Shown: piece after piece, positions 17,134 to 27,078 of the stretch
How the letters are laid out: each line of letters opens with the position of its first letter
How positions within the stretch are numbered: position 1 is the stretch's first letter
Assembly: GCF_900112485.1 (NCBI RefSeq)
Contig: NZ_FOMG01000030.1
Coordinates: 1-49,723 of the forward strand
Length of the DNA: 49,723 nucleotides
Direction of reading: 5' to 3'
From: Clostridium uliginosum
GTDB lineage: Bacteria; Bacillota; Clostridia; Clostridiales; Clostridiaceae
Made by a program: the position numbers and the translations under genes
Notes under the pieces: generated by a model
Databases searched by the model: none
Seen by the model: only the letters and a program-made list of their open reading frames with translations
What the model was told of the DNA's origin: nothing

Positions 17134-19437
17134 CTAAACAAATCCCAATAATTTTAATACTTCTACAGCTATATTTCTTTCTTTTCCTTTATATGGATAG
17201 GAATGAATATGAATAGCAGGATTAAAGTTTAGTTCAATTATTGCATATTTAGAGTTTTCATCAGCATAATCTTCTATCATCATATCAACTCCACATATTT
17301 TAGCATTAATAGCTTTTGCTGAATCAACGGCTATTTGTTTAAATTTATTTATAATATCATCTGTGTAATCTATGCTATCTCCTCCTGTGCTTATATTAGA
17401 ATTTTCTCTTAAATAAACTATTTCACCTTTCTTTGGTATATAGTTAAAATCTTTATTTTGTTGTTTTAAAAATAGTTCTGCATTCTCATCTAATATTATT
17501 TTTTCAAGAGGTGTTCTATAATGATATCCTCTTAAAGGATCTTGATTTTTAATTTCTACTAACTGTGTTATATTATTTATTCCATTTCCACTAATATTAG
17601 CTGGTACTCTATGAAGTATTCCACATACATTATCATCTATCACCAAGAAACGATATTCTTTTCCACTTATAAATTCCTCTATAAGTACTGTATTATCATA
17701 TTTAAAGGCAATTTTAAGAGCCTTTATAATATTTTCTTCATTTGTTCCATCTTTAAATATGCTTATACCTGTACCAAAGTTAGTTGATTTAGGTTTAATT
17801 ACTATAGATTTATTTATAAAGTTTTTTGTTGAATTTAATGCTTCATCCATAGAATTAAATTCTAATCCTTCTGGCACTTTAATCTTGTTATCATAAAGTA
17901 ATTTCTTTGTAACACTCTTGTTTTCCATGATTAAAACAGTTACATAGTTATCCTTTGAAGTTTTAGTTGCTTGTTTTATATACTCTACTTTACCATTTTT
18001 CTCAAGTGAAATAAAATTCTCCCCTCTATCTATAATTTTAACATTTATCCCTCTTTTGATAGCTTCCTTCATTAAAATTTGAGTTGATAATTCTAAATCT
18101 TCATATCCTTCTAACTTAAATCTATTCTTATAGGCCTCACTTTTATATTGCTTTGCTAAATTTAAATGAGCATTAACATATCCCTCATCCTCAACCTTTT
18201 TAGAAATCTTATAAGCATACGTTAATTTATGATCTCTAACTTTATTTATCATTATATTTATAATATGTTCTTTTCCAAGTTTAAGCTCTTTGTTAATATT
18301 ACTAATAATCTCTAATATTTCTAATGCCCACTTTTCTTTTGATATAAGTTCTCCATCTTTTTTTAACATAATTTCATTCTGTCCAAATCTAGCAATTGCA
18401 TTTTGATTTTCTAATCCATCTTTTTGCCATTTATCATACTTACTTTCCTCATTTAATAATAAAAATAAGTTGAATATCTGAAGAAAATATAAATCATCTA
18501 AACTGATTCCACCTTTTTCAAAAGGATTAATATCAATACTTCTATACTCTAAATATTTAATTCCATCCCTAAGTAGTGAGTTTAAAAAATCATTATTATC
18601 AGTAGCCTTCAATCTTATTGAACTATAAAGCTCTTTATGGCTTTCAATAAGTTTATCATCTACAAATACTTTCAAACTCACTACATAATCTTTAACAGAA
18701 TTATAGTTTGGAAATAAGTCTATTTTATTTTTATAACCGCACTCACCATTTCTATAAGACAAAGCTCCCTCATTAGAAAAACTATTAGTTGCAATTTCTT
18801 CAAGGCTATTTTTACACTCATCTATATAACTCTCATGAACAATTGCAGTTCCGCCTAAAAGATATATAATAAGCCATCTATATCTAAGATAGTTTCTTGT
18901 AACTTTCAAATAAATATTATCCTTAAAATCTTTATACTCTAATTCCTTGTCACTATTATTGTACAATTTATTAATAACTTCCTCGTCAAATGAAAAATTA
19001 TAGTGTATACCTGATATAAGCTGTTTCGTACCTCCATACTTTATAAGTAGCTTTTCTCTATACTCTCTTGCTTTATTTCCCTCTTCATATTCACCATACT
19101 GTGCAACCGGAATCTCTTTATCCTTAGAAACTATACATGGCATAGATTGAGGCCACAAATATTCATCTCCTATTTCCATTGCTACAATATCATAAAGTAT
19201 ATTTGTAAATTTATAAGCTCCTTCTATATTAGAAAATGGTGGTATTATAAGTTCTATCTGACTTTCTGAAAAATCTGTAGTTATATAAGGATTATATACC
19301 TTATCACCAAATAACTTTGGATGTATAGTTAAAGATAACTTGCCATCATTATCAACTCTTAATCCTTCTCTTTCTATTCCATAATTTCCTTTTAATAATT
19401 CTGATTTTGTAAATAAGTTTTTAATGCTATTTAACAT
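17134..19437 (-). CDS. gshAB: Bifunctional glutamate-cysteine ligase / glutathione synthetase
   Basis: 767 aa, the length of GshF/GshAB fusion enzymes, which make gamma-glutamylcysteine and then glutathione from Glu, Cys and Gly with ATP. The N-terminal ~450 residues are the ligase (GNYGIEREGLRVD, then FSESQIELIIPP). The C-terminal part is an ATP-grasp domain (IVIKPKSTNFGTGISIF; VLIEEFISGKEYRFLVID; AIIELNFNPAIHIHSYP). The start overlaps the end of the MATE gene by 11 bp, with AAAGGA 8 nt upstream, so translational coupling is likely. Glutathione synthesis is uncommon in clostridia; family members in Gram-positives are often horizontally acquired. Confidence 0.95.
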   Translation of the reverse strand: MLNSIKNLFTKSELLKGNYGIEREGLRVDNDGKLSLTIHPKLFGDKVYNPYITTDFSESQIELIIPPFSNIEGAYKFTNILYDIVAMEIGDEYLWPQSMPCIVSKDKEIPVAQYGEYEEGNKAREYREKLLIKYGGTKQLISGIHYNFSFDEEVINKLYNNSDKELEYKDFKDNIYLKVTRNYLRYRWLIIYLLGGTAIVHESYIDECKNSLEEIATNSFSNEGALSYRNGECGYKNKIDLFPNYNSVKDYVVSLKVFVDDKLIESHKELYSSIRLKATDNNDFLNSLLRDGIKYLEYRSIDINPFEKGGISLDDLYFLQIFNLFLLLNEESKYDKWQKDGLENQNAIARFGQNEIMLKKDGELISKEKWALEILEIISNINKELKLGKEHIINIMINKVRDHKLTYAYKISKKVEDEGYVNAHLNLAKQYKSEAYKNRFKLEGYEDLELSTQILMKEAIKRGINVKIIDRGENFISLEKNGKVEYIKQATKTSKDNYVTVLIMENKSVTKKLLYDNKIKVPEGLEFNSMDEALNSTKNFINKSIVIKPKSTNFGTGISIFKDGTNEENIIKALKIAFKYDNTVLIEEFISGKEYRFLVIDDNVCGILHRVPANISGNGINNITQLVEIKNQDPLRGYHYRTPLEKIILDENAELFLKQQNKDFNYIPKKGEIVYLRENSNISTGGDSIDYTDDIINKFKQIAVDSAKAINAKICGVDMMIEDYADENSKYAIIELNFNPAIHIHSYPYKGKERNIAVEVLKLLGFV

Positions 19438-20749
19438 TTTTATATTCCTTTCTTACTTTAGTCATGTATAGCAAATATAATATAATTCCTTTTAGAACAC
19501 TTGATATTGAAATACTTATCCAAATACCATTTAAGCCAAAAGGTTTTATTAATACTAATGCCATTGGAATTCTTAAAATCGTAAATACCACACTTATAAT
19601 CGATGGTATTTGAGGCTTACCAATGCCTGTAAGCAATCCATTTGAGACAGTTTCTATTGTGCTAAATATCTGTGAGAATGCTATAATTTGCAGATATGAT
19701 GCTGCAATTGTAATAGTATTATTTTCTCTAATAAATAATTTAATTAATGGGTTATTTAAAAATATAAAAATTATAGCCATAAATAAGGAATATATTATTC
19801 CTATTTTTAAAGCTGTTTTATATCCATCTATGATTCTTTCATACTTCTTAGCTCCAAAATTTTGACCAGTAAAACTTGATATAGCTCCATGAAGACCAGA
19901 TATAACCATATATGTGATTGATTCAATTTGAAGCCCTATTTTCTGAGCTGCTATAGCATCTGAGCCAAATGCAGCTATAATTCTTGCTAGTATAATATTT
20001 GTAATAGTGAATAAAATTCTTTGAAAAGACATTGGAAATCCTAACTTTATTATTTCTTTTACCTTCTTATAATCAATTCCAACTTTAAAATTAAATTTGA
20101 ATATTCCTGCAGAATTTATTTTGAATAATAAAAACATTATAATGTTAGCAATTAATGTGGCAATTGCAGCTCCTAAAACTCCCAATTTAAATGTGTAAAT
20201 AAATATTGGATCTAATATTATATTTATAACTATGCCTATAGCACTAATACTAAATGCTAATTTGTTATTACCAAAACTGCCCAGTATCCTTGTATACAAT
20301 AGATTAAAAAATGTAAAGAACATTGTTGGTGCACTAAAAGCTAAATATAAATATGAATTCCTTTCAACAACTGCATTTTGAAGCTTTAAGAAAGCTATAA
20401 AATTTTTTCCAAAGCATATAAGTACAGTTGCAAAAATCAATCCTACTATTATGTTAATCAAAAGTCCTGCATTAATATATTCCTTAACATCATTATCATT
20501 TTTTTCACCCAATGCGTGAGAAACTTTTATTCCAGTTCCAATAACAACTAATGCATTTATAGAATAGCCAAGTCCTATATAAAAACTTGATGAGCCAATA
20601 CTTGCAACGGCATTACTACCTAGTCCTCCTGCCCATATCATATCAATCAAATTATATGTAAACTGTAGAAATGAACTACCCATTATAGGCAAAGCTAATG
20701 CTGTTATAACTGATATAACCTTCCCTTGAGTTAAATCTATTTTCTTCAT
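19427..20749 (-). CDS. MATE family multidrug/metabolite exporter
   Basis: 440 aa with about 12 hydrophobic helices in two similar halves, the MATE fold (ALALPIMGSSFLQFTYNLIDMIWAGGLG at the N-terminus, given here in part; second half begins KEIIKLGFPMSFQRI). It should export cationic or organic compounds with Na+ or H+. The ATG at 20749 has GGAG 6 nt upstream; the earlier in-frame ATG at 20761 overlaps that SD and is rejected. It overlaps gshAB by 11 bp, so the two form an operon; export of a glutathione-linked compound is a guess from this pairing alone. Confidence 0.92.
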   Translation of the reverse strand: MKKIDLTQGKVISVITALALPIMGSSFLQFTYNLIDMIWAGGLGSNAVASIGSSSFYIGLGYSINALVVIGTGIKVSHALGEKNDNDVKEYINAGLLINIIVGLIFATVLICFGKNFIAFLKLQNAVVERNSYLYLAFSAPTMFFTFFNLLYTRILGSFGNNKLAFSISAIGIVINIILDPIFIYTFKLGVLGAAIATLIANIIMFLLFKINSAGIFKFNFKVGIDYKKVKEIIKLGFPMSFQRILFTITNIILARIIAAFGSDAIAAQKIGLQIESITYMVISGLHGAISSFTGQNFGAKKYERIIDGYKTALKIGIIYSLFMAIIFIFLNNPLIKLFIRENNTITIAASYLQIIAFSQIFSTIETVSNGLLTGIGKPQIPSIISVVFTILRIPMALVLIKPFGLNGIWISISISSVLKGIILYLLYMTKVRKEYKNVK

Positions 20750-20815
20750 CAATTTCTCCATTCATATATAGATTCATATTATATTTTCTATTTCTCATAT
20801 TTAAGTATTATTAAA

Positions 20816-20847
20816 AAAGATAACTAGTCACTATGCTAGTTATCTTT
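20816..20847 (-). terminator. Terminator of the ars operon
   Basis: aaagataactag pairs with ctagttatcttt with an 8-nt loop, then a T-run on the minus strand. It separates acr3 from the MATE-gshAB unit, though read-through is possible because no strong promoter was found for the latter. Confidence 0.85.
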
Positions 20848-20967
20848 CTGATTTTATTTTTTTATAATATTATCATCTAAATATATTACTTAATATATAG
20901 TATTTACTATCTTATTTAGATTATTCATTTGCGATGATAAGACATTAACTATAAGGCCATTTAGTTT

Positions 20968-22029
20968 TTAACTGTTATTATCTTTAGAATATGAAAAATA
21001 TTTTTTTCCCCAATACAATGCTACATTTACTAATCCTATCATTACAGGTACCTCAATTAGTGGTCCTATTACTGCTGCAAAAGCTACCTTTGACTCAATT
21101 CCAAATACTGCTACTGCAACAGCTATTGCTAGTTCAAAGTTATTGCTTGCAGCTGTAAATGATAATGTGGTAGTTTTATGGTAGTCTATGCCTGCTTTGT
21201 AACTTATATAGAATGATACAGAAAACATTGCTATAAAATAAATTATAAGAGGTATTCCTACTTTAATTACATCTAAAGGTAGTTCTACAATATATTTGCC
21301 CTTGAACATAAACATTACTATGATTGTAAATAATAGAGCTATTAAAGCTAATGGACTTATTTTAGGAATAAACTTTTTTGTATACCACTCTGTTCCCATT
21401 TTAGGTTCTAATATAAGTCTAGTGAGCATTCCTAATAAGAAAGGTATTCCAAGATAAATTGCAACAGATATGGCCACTTCGCCCATTGAAACATGAATTT
21501 CAAATCCTGTAAGTCCAAAAATAGGTGGTAACACTGTAATAAAGAAATAAGTAAATATAGAATAAAATACTACCTGAAATATAGAATTAAAAGCAACTAG
21601 CGCTGCTGCATATTCGTTATCTCCGTCTGCTAAGCTATTCCAAAGAATTACCATCGCTATGCATCTAGCAAGTCCTATAAGAATAAGTCCTGTCATTAGT
21701 TCTGAGTCAGATTTTAAGAATACAAATGCTAGTATAAACATTAAAACTGGTCCTATAACCCAATTTTGTACAAGTGATAGCCCTAATACTTTAGGATTTT
21801 TAAATACCTTACCAAGTTCCTTATAATTTACTTTTGCAAGTGGTGGATACATCATAACTATAAGTCCTATAGCTATTGGTATAGATGTTGTTCCAACTGA
21901 TAATTTTGCTAATCCTGATGAGAGTGATGGTACTCCCCATCCTAATAATATTCCCAGCGCCATGGCTGCAAATATCCAAAGAGTTAAATATCTATCTAAA
22001 AATGATAATCTTGAAGATTTATTACTCAA
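20968..22029 (-). CDS. acr3: Arsenite efflux transporter, ACR3 family
   Basis: 353 aa with about 10 membrane helices, the ACR3/BASS fold. Recognisable ACR3 pieces are [17 protein letters not shown], the conserved-Cys helix [18 protein letters not shown] (Cys about residue 129), and [18 protein letters not shown]. It expels As(III), here probably also Sb(III), using proton motive force. The start is TTG with GAGG 8 nt upstream. The gene lies 22 bp after the CoA-disulfide reductase gene. ArsA usually partners ArsB, but ArsA with Acr3 operons are common in Firmicutes. Confidence 0.95.
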   Translation of the reverse strand: MSNKSSRLSFLDRYLTLWIFAAMALGILLGWGVPSLSSGLAKLSVGTTSIPIAIGLIVMMYPPLAKVNYKELGKVFKNPKVLGLSLVQNWVIGPVLMFILAFVFLKSDSELMTGLILIGLARCIAMVILWNSLADGDNEYAAALVAFNSIFQVVFYSIFTYFFITVLPPIFGLTGFEIHVSMGEVAISVAIYLGIPFLLGMLTRLILEPKMGTEWYTKKFIPKISPLALIALLFTIIVMFMFKGKYIVELPLDVIKVGIPLIIYFIAMFSVSFYISYKAGIDYHKTTTLSFTAASNNFELAIAVAVAVFGIESKVAFAAVIGPLIEVPVMIGLVNVALYWGKKYFSYSKDNNS

Positions 22030-22051
22030 TATAACCGCCTCTTTTCATTAT

Positions 22052-23686
22052 TTATTTACTTCCCTTATAAAACTTGTATCCTCCTGAAAGGTTATATACC
22101 TTTTTATATCCATGATTTATAAATATATTTTGTGTAGCATTACCTGTAACACCTTTGTTACAATAAGTTACTACTACTGAATCCTTATCTACATTTTCCA
22201 TAGATTCTCTTAAATTACTATGAGGTATATTTACTGCATCTTCTACATGAGCTTGATCATATTGTTTACTTACTCTTGCATCTACTATTTGAACTTTTTC
22301 ATTTTCTGTTACAAGTTTTCTTAATTGTTTTGGTGTTATAATTTTCCTATTATTGTTTAGTGCATTATCTAATATCATTCCGGTATAATGAACTGGATCT
22401 TTTGTAGTTGAAAATGGTGGTGCATATGCAAGGTCTAAATGAAATAACTCATCTACCTTAGCTCCATAAGTTATTAAAGTAGCAAATACATCTATTCTTT
22501 TATCAACTCCTTCATATCCAACAATTTGAACTCCTAATATTTTTTCTGTATTTTTATCTGCAATAGCTTTTATAACCATTTCTTTTCCATTAAAATAAGC
22601 TGGTTTATCTGGCTTTATGTTGTGGCATATCTGAATTTCATAACCTTCTTGTATTGCTTCTTTTTCAGATAATCCAGTATTTGCAATAGTCAAATCAAAT
22701 AATTTAAATATTCCTGTACCTAAATTTCCTTTATACTCTAAATTTCCATTTGTAGCATTATCACCAGCAATTCTACCTGTTTTATTAGCAGTAGAACCAA
22801 GTGGTTTATATACTGGTTTTCCTGTTATGCTAGAAAAAGTTTCAATGCAATCACCACAAGCATAAATATCAGTTATATTAGTTTCCATTTTATTATTAAC
22901 TTTAATGGCTTTAGTTACACCAACTTCTATTCCTGCTTCTCTTGCTAGCTCTGTATTTGGTCTAACACCTGTTGCCATAATCACCATATCACTTTTAAGT
23001 ACAGTATTATCATTTAAAGTAACACTTTCATCATCAATCTTTACAATGGTTGAATTTTTAATAATATTTATGTTTTTCTTTAATAATGTATTTTCTAAAA
23101 ATAATGCCATATCTTCATCAAGATTAGGTGTTATTTTATTTTGCATTTCAACTATAGTTACATTAATTCCATCACAAATTAAATTTTCTAACATTTCAAA
23201 ACCAATAAACCCAGTTCCTACAATTACTGCATTTTTAGGTTTTTTATTATCTATATAATCTCTTATATTTCTGGCACTTTGGACATTTCTTAAGAAAAAT
23301 ACATTATTTTTATCTATACCTTCTATTGGTGGAACAAATGGTGAGGCTCCTGTTGCGATTATTAATTTATCATAATTGTCTTTAAAAACCTCATTAGTGC
23401 TAAGATTTAGAACACTCACTTCTTTTAAATCTGAATTTATATTTAATACTTCATGTCCTGTAAAAACGTCAATGTTATATTTCTTCTTGAAAAATGAAGA
23501 ATCTCTAGGAGTTAATTCACCGATATCTTCTATTTCTTTACCTATATAATAAGGTAATCCACAGCCAGAATAAGATATATCTCTATCTTTTTCGTAAATT
23601 ACAATCTCTGCATCATCATCATTTCTTCTTGCCTTTGCAGCTGCCGATGTTCCTGCTGCAACTGCCCCTATAACTAATAATCTCAA
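22052..23686 (-). CDS. CoA-disulfide reductase/NADH oxidase-like flavoprotein with rhodanese domain
   Basis: 544 aa. An N-terminal FAD/NAD(P)H pyridine nucleotide-disulfide oxidoreductase (VIGAVAAGTSAAAKARR; second nucleotide fold VGTGFIGFEM; FAD end DIYACGDC) has the single active Cys in SYSGCGLPYY (about residue 43), as in CoA-disulfide reductases and Nox. The C-terminal ~85 residues are a rhodanese domain with active Cys in VVTYCNKG (about residue 513). Known CoADR-Rhd proteins reduce polysulfide, persulfide or CoA disulfide. In an arsenic operon it may keep thiols reduced, or act on thioarsenate or arsenate; inference. Start TTG with GGAGG 7 nt upstream. Confidence 0.88.
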   Translation of the reverse strand: MRLLVIGAVAAGTSAAAKARRNDDDAEIVIYEKDRDISYSGCGLPYYIGKEIEDIGELTPRDSSFFKKKYNIDVFTGHEVLNINSDLKEVSVLNLSTNEVFKDNYDKLIIATGASPFVPPIEGIDKNNVFFLRNVQSARNIRDYIDNKKPKNAVIVGTGFIGFEMLENLICDGINVTIVEMQNKITPNLDEDMALFLENTLLKKNINIIKNSTIVKIDDESVTLNDNTVLKSDMVIMATGVRPNTELAREAGIEVGVTKAIKVNNKMETNITDIYACGDCIETFSSITGKPVYKPLGSTANKTGRIAGDNATNGNLEYKGNLGTGIFKLFDLTIANTGLSEKEAIQEGYEIQICHNIKPDKPAYFNGKEMVIKAIADKNTEKILGVQIVGYEGVDKRIDVFATLITYGAKVDELFHLDLAYAPPFSTTKDPVHYTGMILDNALNNNRKIITPKQLRKLVTENEKVQIVDARVSKQYDQAHVEDAVNIPHSNLRESMENVDKDSVVVTYCNKGVTGNATQNIFINHGYKKVYNLSGGYKFYKGSK

Positions 23687-23717
23687 ATTTCCACCTCCAA
23701 ATATTACTTTATACTTC

Positions 23718-23803
23718 TAAGGCATCTTCAAAAAATAATAGACCAACATGACGCAAAATATACTAAGCATCTTTGGTCTATTATTTTCTTTCATGTGCCT
23801 AAT
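23718..23803. repeat. Family A element between arsA and the disulfide reductase gene
   Basis: Complete copy: ends taaggcat and tcatgtgccta, inner arms aaaataatagaccaa / ttggtctattatttt. Its terminal TA-G supplies the TAG stop codon of arsA (23799-23801). Confidence 0.88.
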
Positions 23804-25547
23804 TAATTAATTCCATAAGTTTTTCACCTTTTACTTCATCACATTTCCATTCTATAACTCCAAAATTACCATTAGATATTTCATCAACTTTATTTATCCA
23901 TTTAACTTCATTACTAGCTTTTGCTTTTAAAATATTATTAGTTGTATTAGTAGCATAAAGACTTGAATTTATAACCCACCATTTACTATAAATTTCTGCT
24001 CTATTTAAATCTTGTTGTAGTCTCATAGCTTCATAAACTGGTGTTGTTTCAGCTAGTGTTACAATGATAACTTCAGTTTCTTTTTCATTCTTTAATTTTG
24101 GAAGGAGCTTTATAACTGAATCAGGTATATCCCCTTCTGATCTTGCAATTTCTTTATTATAACTTTCAGTTGAATCTAAAAGTAGTAGTGTATGACCTGT
24201 TGGTGCTGTATCAATAACAACAACTTCATTTTCTGATCTTTCAACTATTTCAGCAAATGCTCTAAATACTGCAATTTCTTGAGTACAAGGTGATCTTAAA
24301 TCCTCTTCAATATAAGCAATATCTTCATCACTCATATTGTTTTCCCTTGCTTTACCTAACACTTCTTCTCTGTATTTTTCAAGTTCTTCTTTTTCATCAA
24401 TATTACTTAATGAAATTCCATAGCTTTCATCTAATACAAAGTTTAAATGTCCTGCTGGATCAGTTGTTGTTAAATGTACTTTCTTACCTTTTTTTGATAA
24501 TCCAAGTGCAATTGCAGCAGCTATAGTAGTCTTACCTACTCCACCTTTTCCCATTGTAAATATTACTTTCTTATTATTTTTATATAAATCTTCAATAATA
24601 CTATTTAATTTTGGTATTTCAGTTACATTTAAATGTTCATTATCTACTATAGTATAACTACTTTTCAATAATGATCTTACATTTTCAAGTCCTGTTACAT
24701 TATAAGGTCTTAGAGGAATTTCAAAAGGTTCAATATTCTTTAATCCTTCTGGCATATCTTTTAATGCTTTTTGTTGCTTATCATAAATAGATTTAGATAA
24801 ATAATCATCACACTCTTGAAGCACACCATTTACAATTAAAACTTGATTTGTAACTCCTATATCTTGAAGTTCTTTAGATGCTCTTTCTGCCTCTTTTAAA
24901 GGAGTTACTTCTGGTCTTGAAACAAGTATAAGTGTAGTTTTTTCTTTATCAGCTAAAGTATCAACTGCTTTTTTATACATTTCTTTTTTATCCTCTAATC
25001 CAGCAAGTTGACCAAGACATGAGGCTCCATGAGTACTTTCACTAATAAAGTTACTCCATGCTGAAGGTAATTGAAGCATTCTTAACGTATGCCCTGTTGG
25101 TGCTGTATCAAAAATGATGTGATCATATTCATGTGATACACTTTTATCCGTTATCATTGATGAAAATTCATTAAAAGCTGCTATCTCAACTGTGCATGAA
25201 CCAGAAAGTTGCTCTTCCATATTATTTAATACAGCTTCAGGTAACTTACCTCTATAAGGAGCTATAACACTTTCCTTATATTCAGCTGCTGCATCTTCTG
25301 GACTGAAATTTGCTACCACTAAATTAGGAACATCCTTTATTGCAACCCCCTTATTATTTAATTCAGTATTAAATACATCTTGAAGATTTGAAGCTGGATC
25401 TGTGCTAACAAGCATTATTTTCTTTCCTGCATCTGCTAAAGTAACTGCCACTGCACAAGCAGTTGAAGTCTTCCCTACTCCACCCTTGCCTGTAAAAAAT
25501 AAATATTTTGTTAAATTTAACTTTTCTAAATCAAATAACTTAAACAT
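23799..25547 (-). CDS. arsA: Arsenical pump-driving ATPase
   Basis: 582 aa with two homologous nucleotide-binding halves, each with a deviant P-loop GKGGVGKT (about residues 20-27 and 330-337) and a DTAPTGHTLRML / DTAPTGHTLLLL switch block. Metalloid-binding cysteines are in GSCTVEIA, GASCLGQL and SPCTQEIA, matching the As/Sb site of E. coli ArsA. It energises arsenite efflux and receives As(III) from ArsD. The ATG at 25547 has AGGAAGGA 9 nt upstream; an ATG at 25556 abuts the SD and is rejected. The stop codon is formed at the edge of a family A element. Confidence 0.95.
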   Translation of the reverse strand: MFKLFDLEKLNLTKYLFFTGKGGVGKTSTACAVAVTLADAGKKIMLVSTDPASNLQDVFNTELNNKGVAIKDVPNLVVANFSPEDAAAEYKESVIAPYRGKLPEAVLNNMEEQLSGSCTVEIAAFNEFSSMITDKSVSHEYDHIIFDTAPTGHTLRMLQLPSAWSNFISESTHGASCLGQLAGLEDKKEMYKKAVDTLADKEKTTLILVSRPEVTPLKEAERASKELQDIGVTNQVLIVNGVLQECDDYLSKSIYDKQQKALKDMPEGLKNIEPFEIPLRPYNVTGLENVRSLLKSSYTIVDNEHLNVTEIPKLNSIIEDLYKNNKKVIFTMGKGGVGKTTIAAAIALGLSKKGKKVHLTTTDPAGHLNFVLDESYGISLSNIDEKEELEKYREEVLGKARENNMSDEDIAYIEEDLRSPCTQEIAVFRAFAEIVERSENEVVVIDTAPTGHTLLLLDSTESYNKEIARSEGDIPDSVIKLLPKLKNEKETEVIIVTLAETTPVYEAMRLQQDLNRAEIYSKWWVINSSLYATNTTNNILKAKASNEVKWINKVDEISNGNFGVIEWKCDEVKGEKLMELIN

Positions 25548-25607
25548 CTTTATCATTCCTTCCTATATTTCTTTCTATATTTCTTTCTATAAAGCATATT
25601 AAAAAAA

Positions 25608-25707
25608 CGCTTTGTTTTAAAATAGTGTTGATATTATTATATAATAGCAAACTGGCATTGAAATTTGCTTTGTAGAACAATATCAACACTCTGCTAAAAC
25701 ATAGAGC
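25608..25707. mobile_element. Family B element inside the ars operon
   Basis: Ends cgctttgttttaaaat / ctgctaaaacatagagc, inner arms agtgttgatatt / aatatcaacact. It lies in the arsD-arsA gap, so any ars mRNA would carry it as a strong hairpin. Confidence 0.8.
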
Positions 25708-25713
25708 AAGAAA

Positions 25714-26082
25714 TTAACAGCATCCACCTTTGCAGTTGCATTTATTAGGTCTTTTTATATTTACCTTTAAATATTCTTCTGGTATATTTAATAAATTACA
25801 AAATTCTCTATTAGTTGGATAACCTCCTAATTTAACTACCTTTCCATCTACCATAATAACTGGAAGAGCATTAACACCCTTTGTCATTAATATTTCATTT
25901 ATAGTTTTATTATCTACAAATATTTGAGGATTACTTGTAAGATTATATCTTTCAACTAATATTCCTTTACTTTTTAAAGTATTTAGTACTGTTGCAACTC
26001 TTAATAACTCAGGATTTACACCTGGTCCACAAACACCAGTTGAACAACACATAGCTGGATCAAATATTATCATTTTTTTCAT
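25714..26082 (-). CDS. arsD: ArsD arsenite metallochaperone / trans-acting repressor
   Basis: 122 aa, normal for ArsD. The metalloid-binding cysteines are at FDPAMCCSTGVCGPG (Cys12, Cys13, Cys18), and a C-terminal Cys cluster KCNCKGGCC may bind further metal. The thioredoxin-like fold region NALPVIMVDGKVVKLGGYPT follows. ArsD passes As(III) to ArsA and weakly represses the operon. It lies 37 bp after arsR and shares its promoter. Confidence 0.95.
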   Translation of the reverse strand: MKKMIIFDPAMCCSTGVCGPGVNPELLRVATVLNTLKSKGILVERYNLTSNPQIFVDNKTINEILMTKGVNALPVIMVDGKVVKLGGYPTNREFCNLLNIPEEYLKVNIKRPNKCNCKGGCC

Positions 26083-26119
26083 TTACATTCACTCCTTATT
26101 ATATCTCGCATAACATACG

Positions 26120-26458
26120 CTAAACGGATTGTTTTGATTTACAGGTACAATTGGATTTATCCTTACAAATACATTCTTCTGTTTCTGTTACAAGATTCAT
26201 TAAAAATAAAGTTAACTTGTTGCAATTATTAACATTTAACTGATAATAATTCCAAAGTCCTTCCTTTCTGACTTGTATAATTCCAGACTCAATTAATACT
26301 TTCATATGATGCGAAAGTGTTGGTTGAGTAAAGTCAAAATATTGTAGAATATCACATGCACACTTTTCACCACAAGATAATATATCAATTATTTTTAGTC
26401 TACTAGAATCAGATAATGATTTAATAATTCTTGCATTTTCTTCATAATTCATCTTCAT
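26120..26458 (-). CDS. arsR: ArsR family arsenic-responsive repressor
   Basis: 112 aa, a winged-helix ArsR/SmtB repressor. The alpha-3 metal site is CGEKCACDIL (two cysteines spaced like the CxCxxC-type site of classical ArsR), and the recognition helix is FTQPTLSHHMKVL. The Cys-rich tail (ECICKDKSNCTCKSK) is unusual and may add a second metal site. It should bind the operator at 26471-26492 and leave it on binding As(III). The first ATG has AGAGAGG 6 nt upstream. Confidence 0.95.
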   Translation of the reverse strand: MKMNYEENARIIKSLSDSSRLKIIDILSCGEKCACDILQYFDFTQPTLSHHMKVLIESGIIQVRKEGLWNYYQLNVNNCNKLTLFLMNLVTETEECICKDKSNCTCKSKQSV

Positions 26459-26470
26459 TCAAAGCCTCTC

Positions 26471-26522
26471 TATATAGATATGTGTCTATATATAATATAG
26501 AACACTATCTATGTATTGTCAA
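26471..26522 (-). promoter_or_regulatory. ars promoter and ArsR operator
   Basis: Minus strand: -35 TTGACA (26517-26522), 17-nt spacer, -10 TATATT (26494-26499). Just downstream is a palindrome with perfect 8-bp arms TATATAGA / TCTATATA (26471-26478, 26485-26492) and a 6-nt centre, placed to block transcription starts. Confidence 0.85.
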
Positions 26523-27078
26523 CTTAAAACTATTAAACAGGTGCATTGTTTTTATAATATCGACTAATATCTATATAATTAATTTATGATTAGAATTAAT
26601 TTGTGTTACTAAATAGTATTATGAAAATTTATAATAACTATACATCATTTTTAAATTTGGCTCTGTTTTAAAATAAAAACAAACTATCAAATAACTAAGT
26701 AGTTTGCTTTTTCATTTATCTATATAAAACATCTCCAAATAAATAATTCATTTACCTTTTCCTTAAAAATTATTACAAAATAAAAATCATATTAAATTAT
26801 TTTTAATTATTTAATTCCATATTAGCAGTACTAATATTTCATCTCAAGTTTGCTTTATATTCTTTATATTGTGAATATTTTTGCATTTTAATTATGCTCT
26901 ATTTTTATTCTTAAATTGGTCAGACCAGTGTGTTTTTTATTATTATATTTTATTTACTTTAAATTACTCACTCATCATACCAAAAATGTTAATTGACCAT
27001 TTAAGTCCAAGTATTTACTATGTGTATATAATAAATGTTTTGGCTAGCCTATACAAAATTGCTTATAGGAGATGTAAT
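26523..27078. other. Non-coding gap with repeat fragments
   Basis: A half family B end (ggctctgttttaaaat, 26659) and a family A-like end (acatctccaaataaat, near 26730) are seen. An open frame runs from 26881 into cfa but has no SD or homology. The cfa promoter was not identified. Confidence 0.5.

Noticed and set aside
26881..27078. N-terminal extension of cyclopropane synthase (66 codons)
   Set aside because: No SD and no family match; the ATG at 27079 has a good SD and gives the normal protein length.
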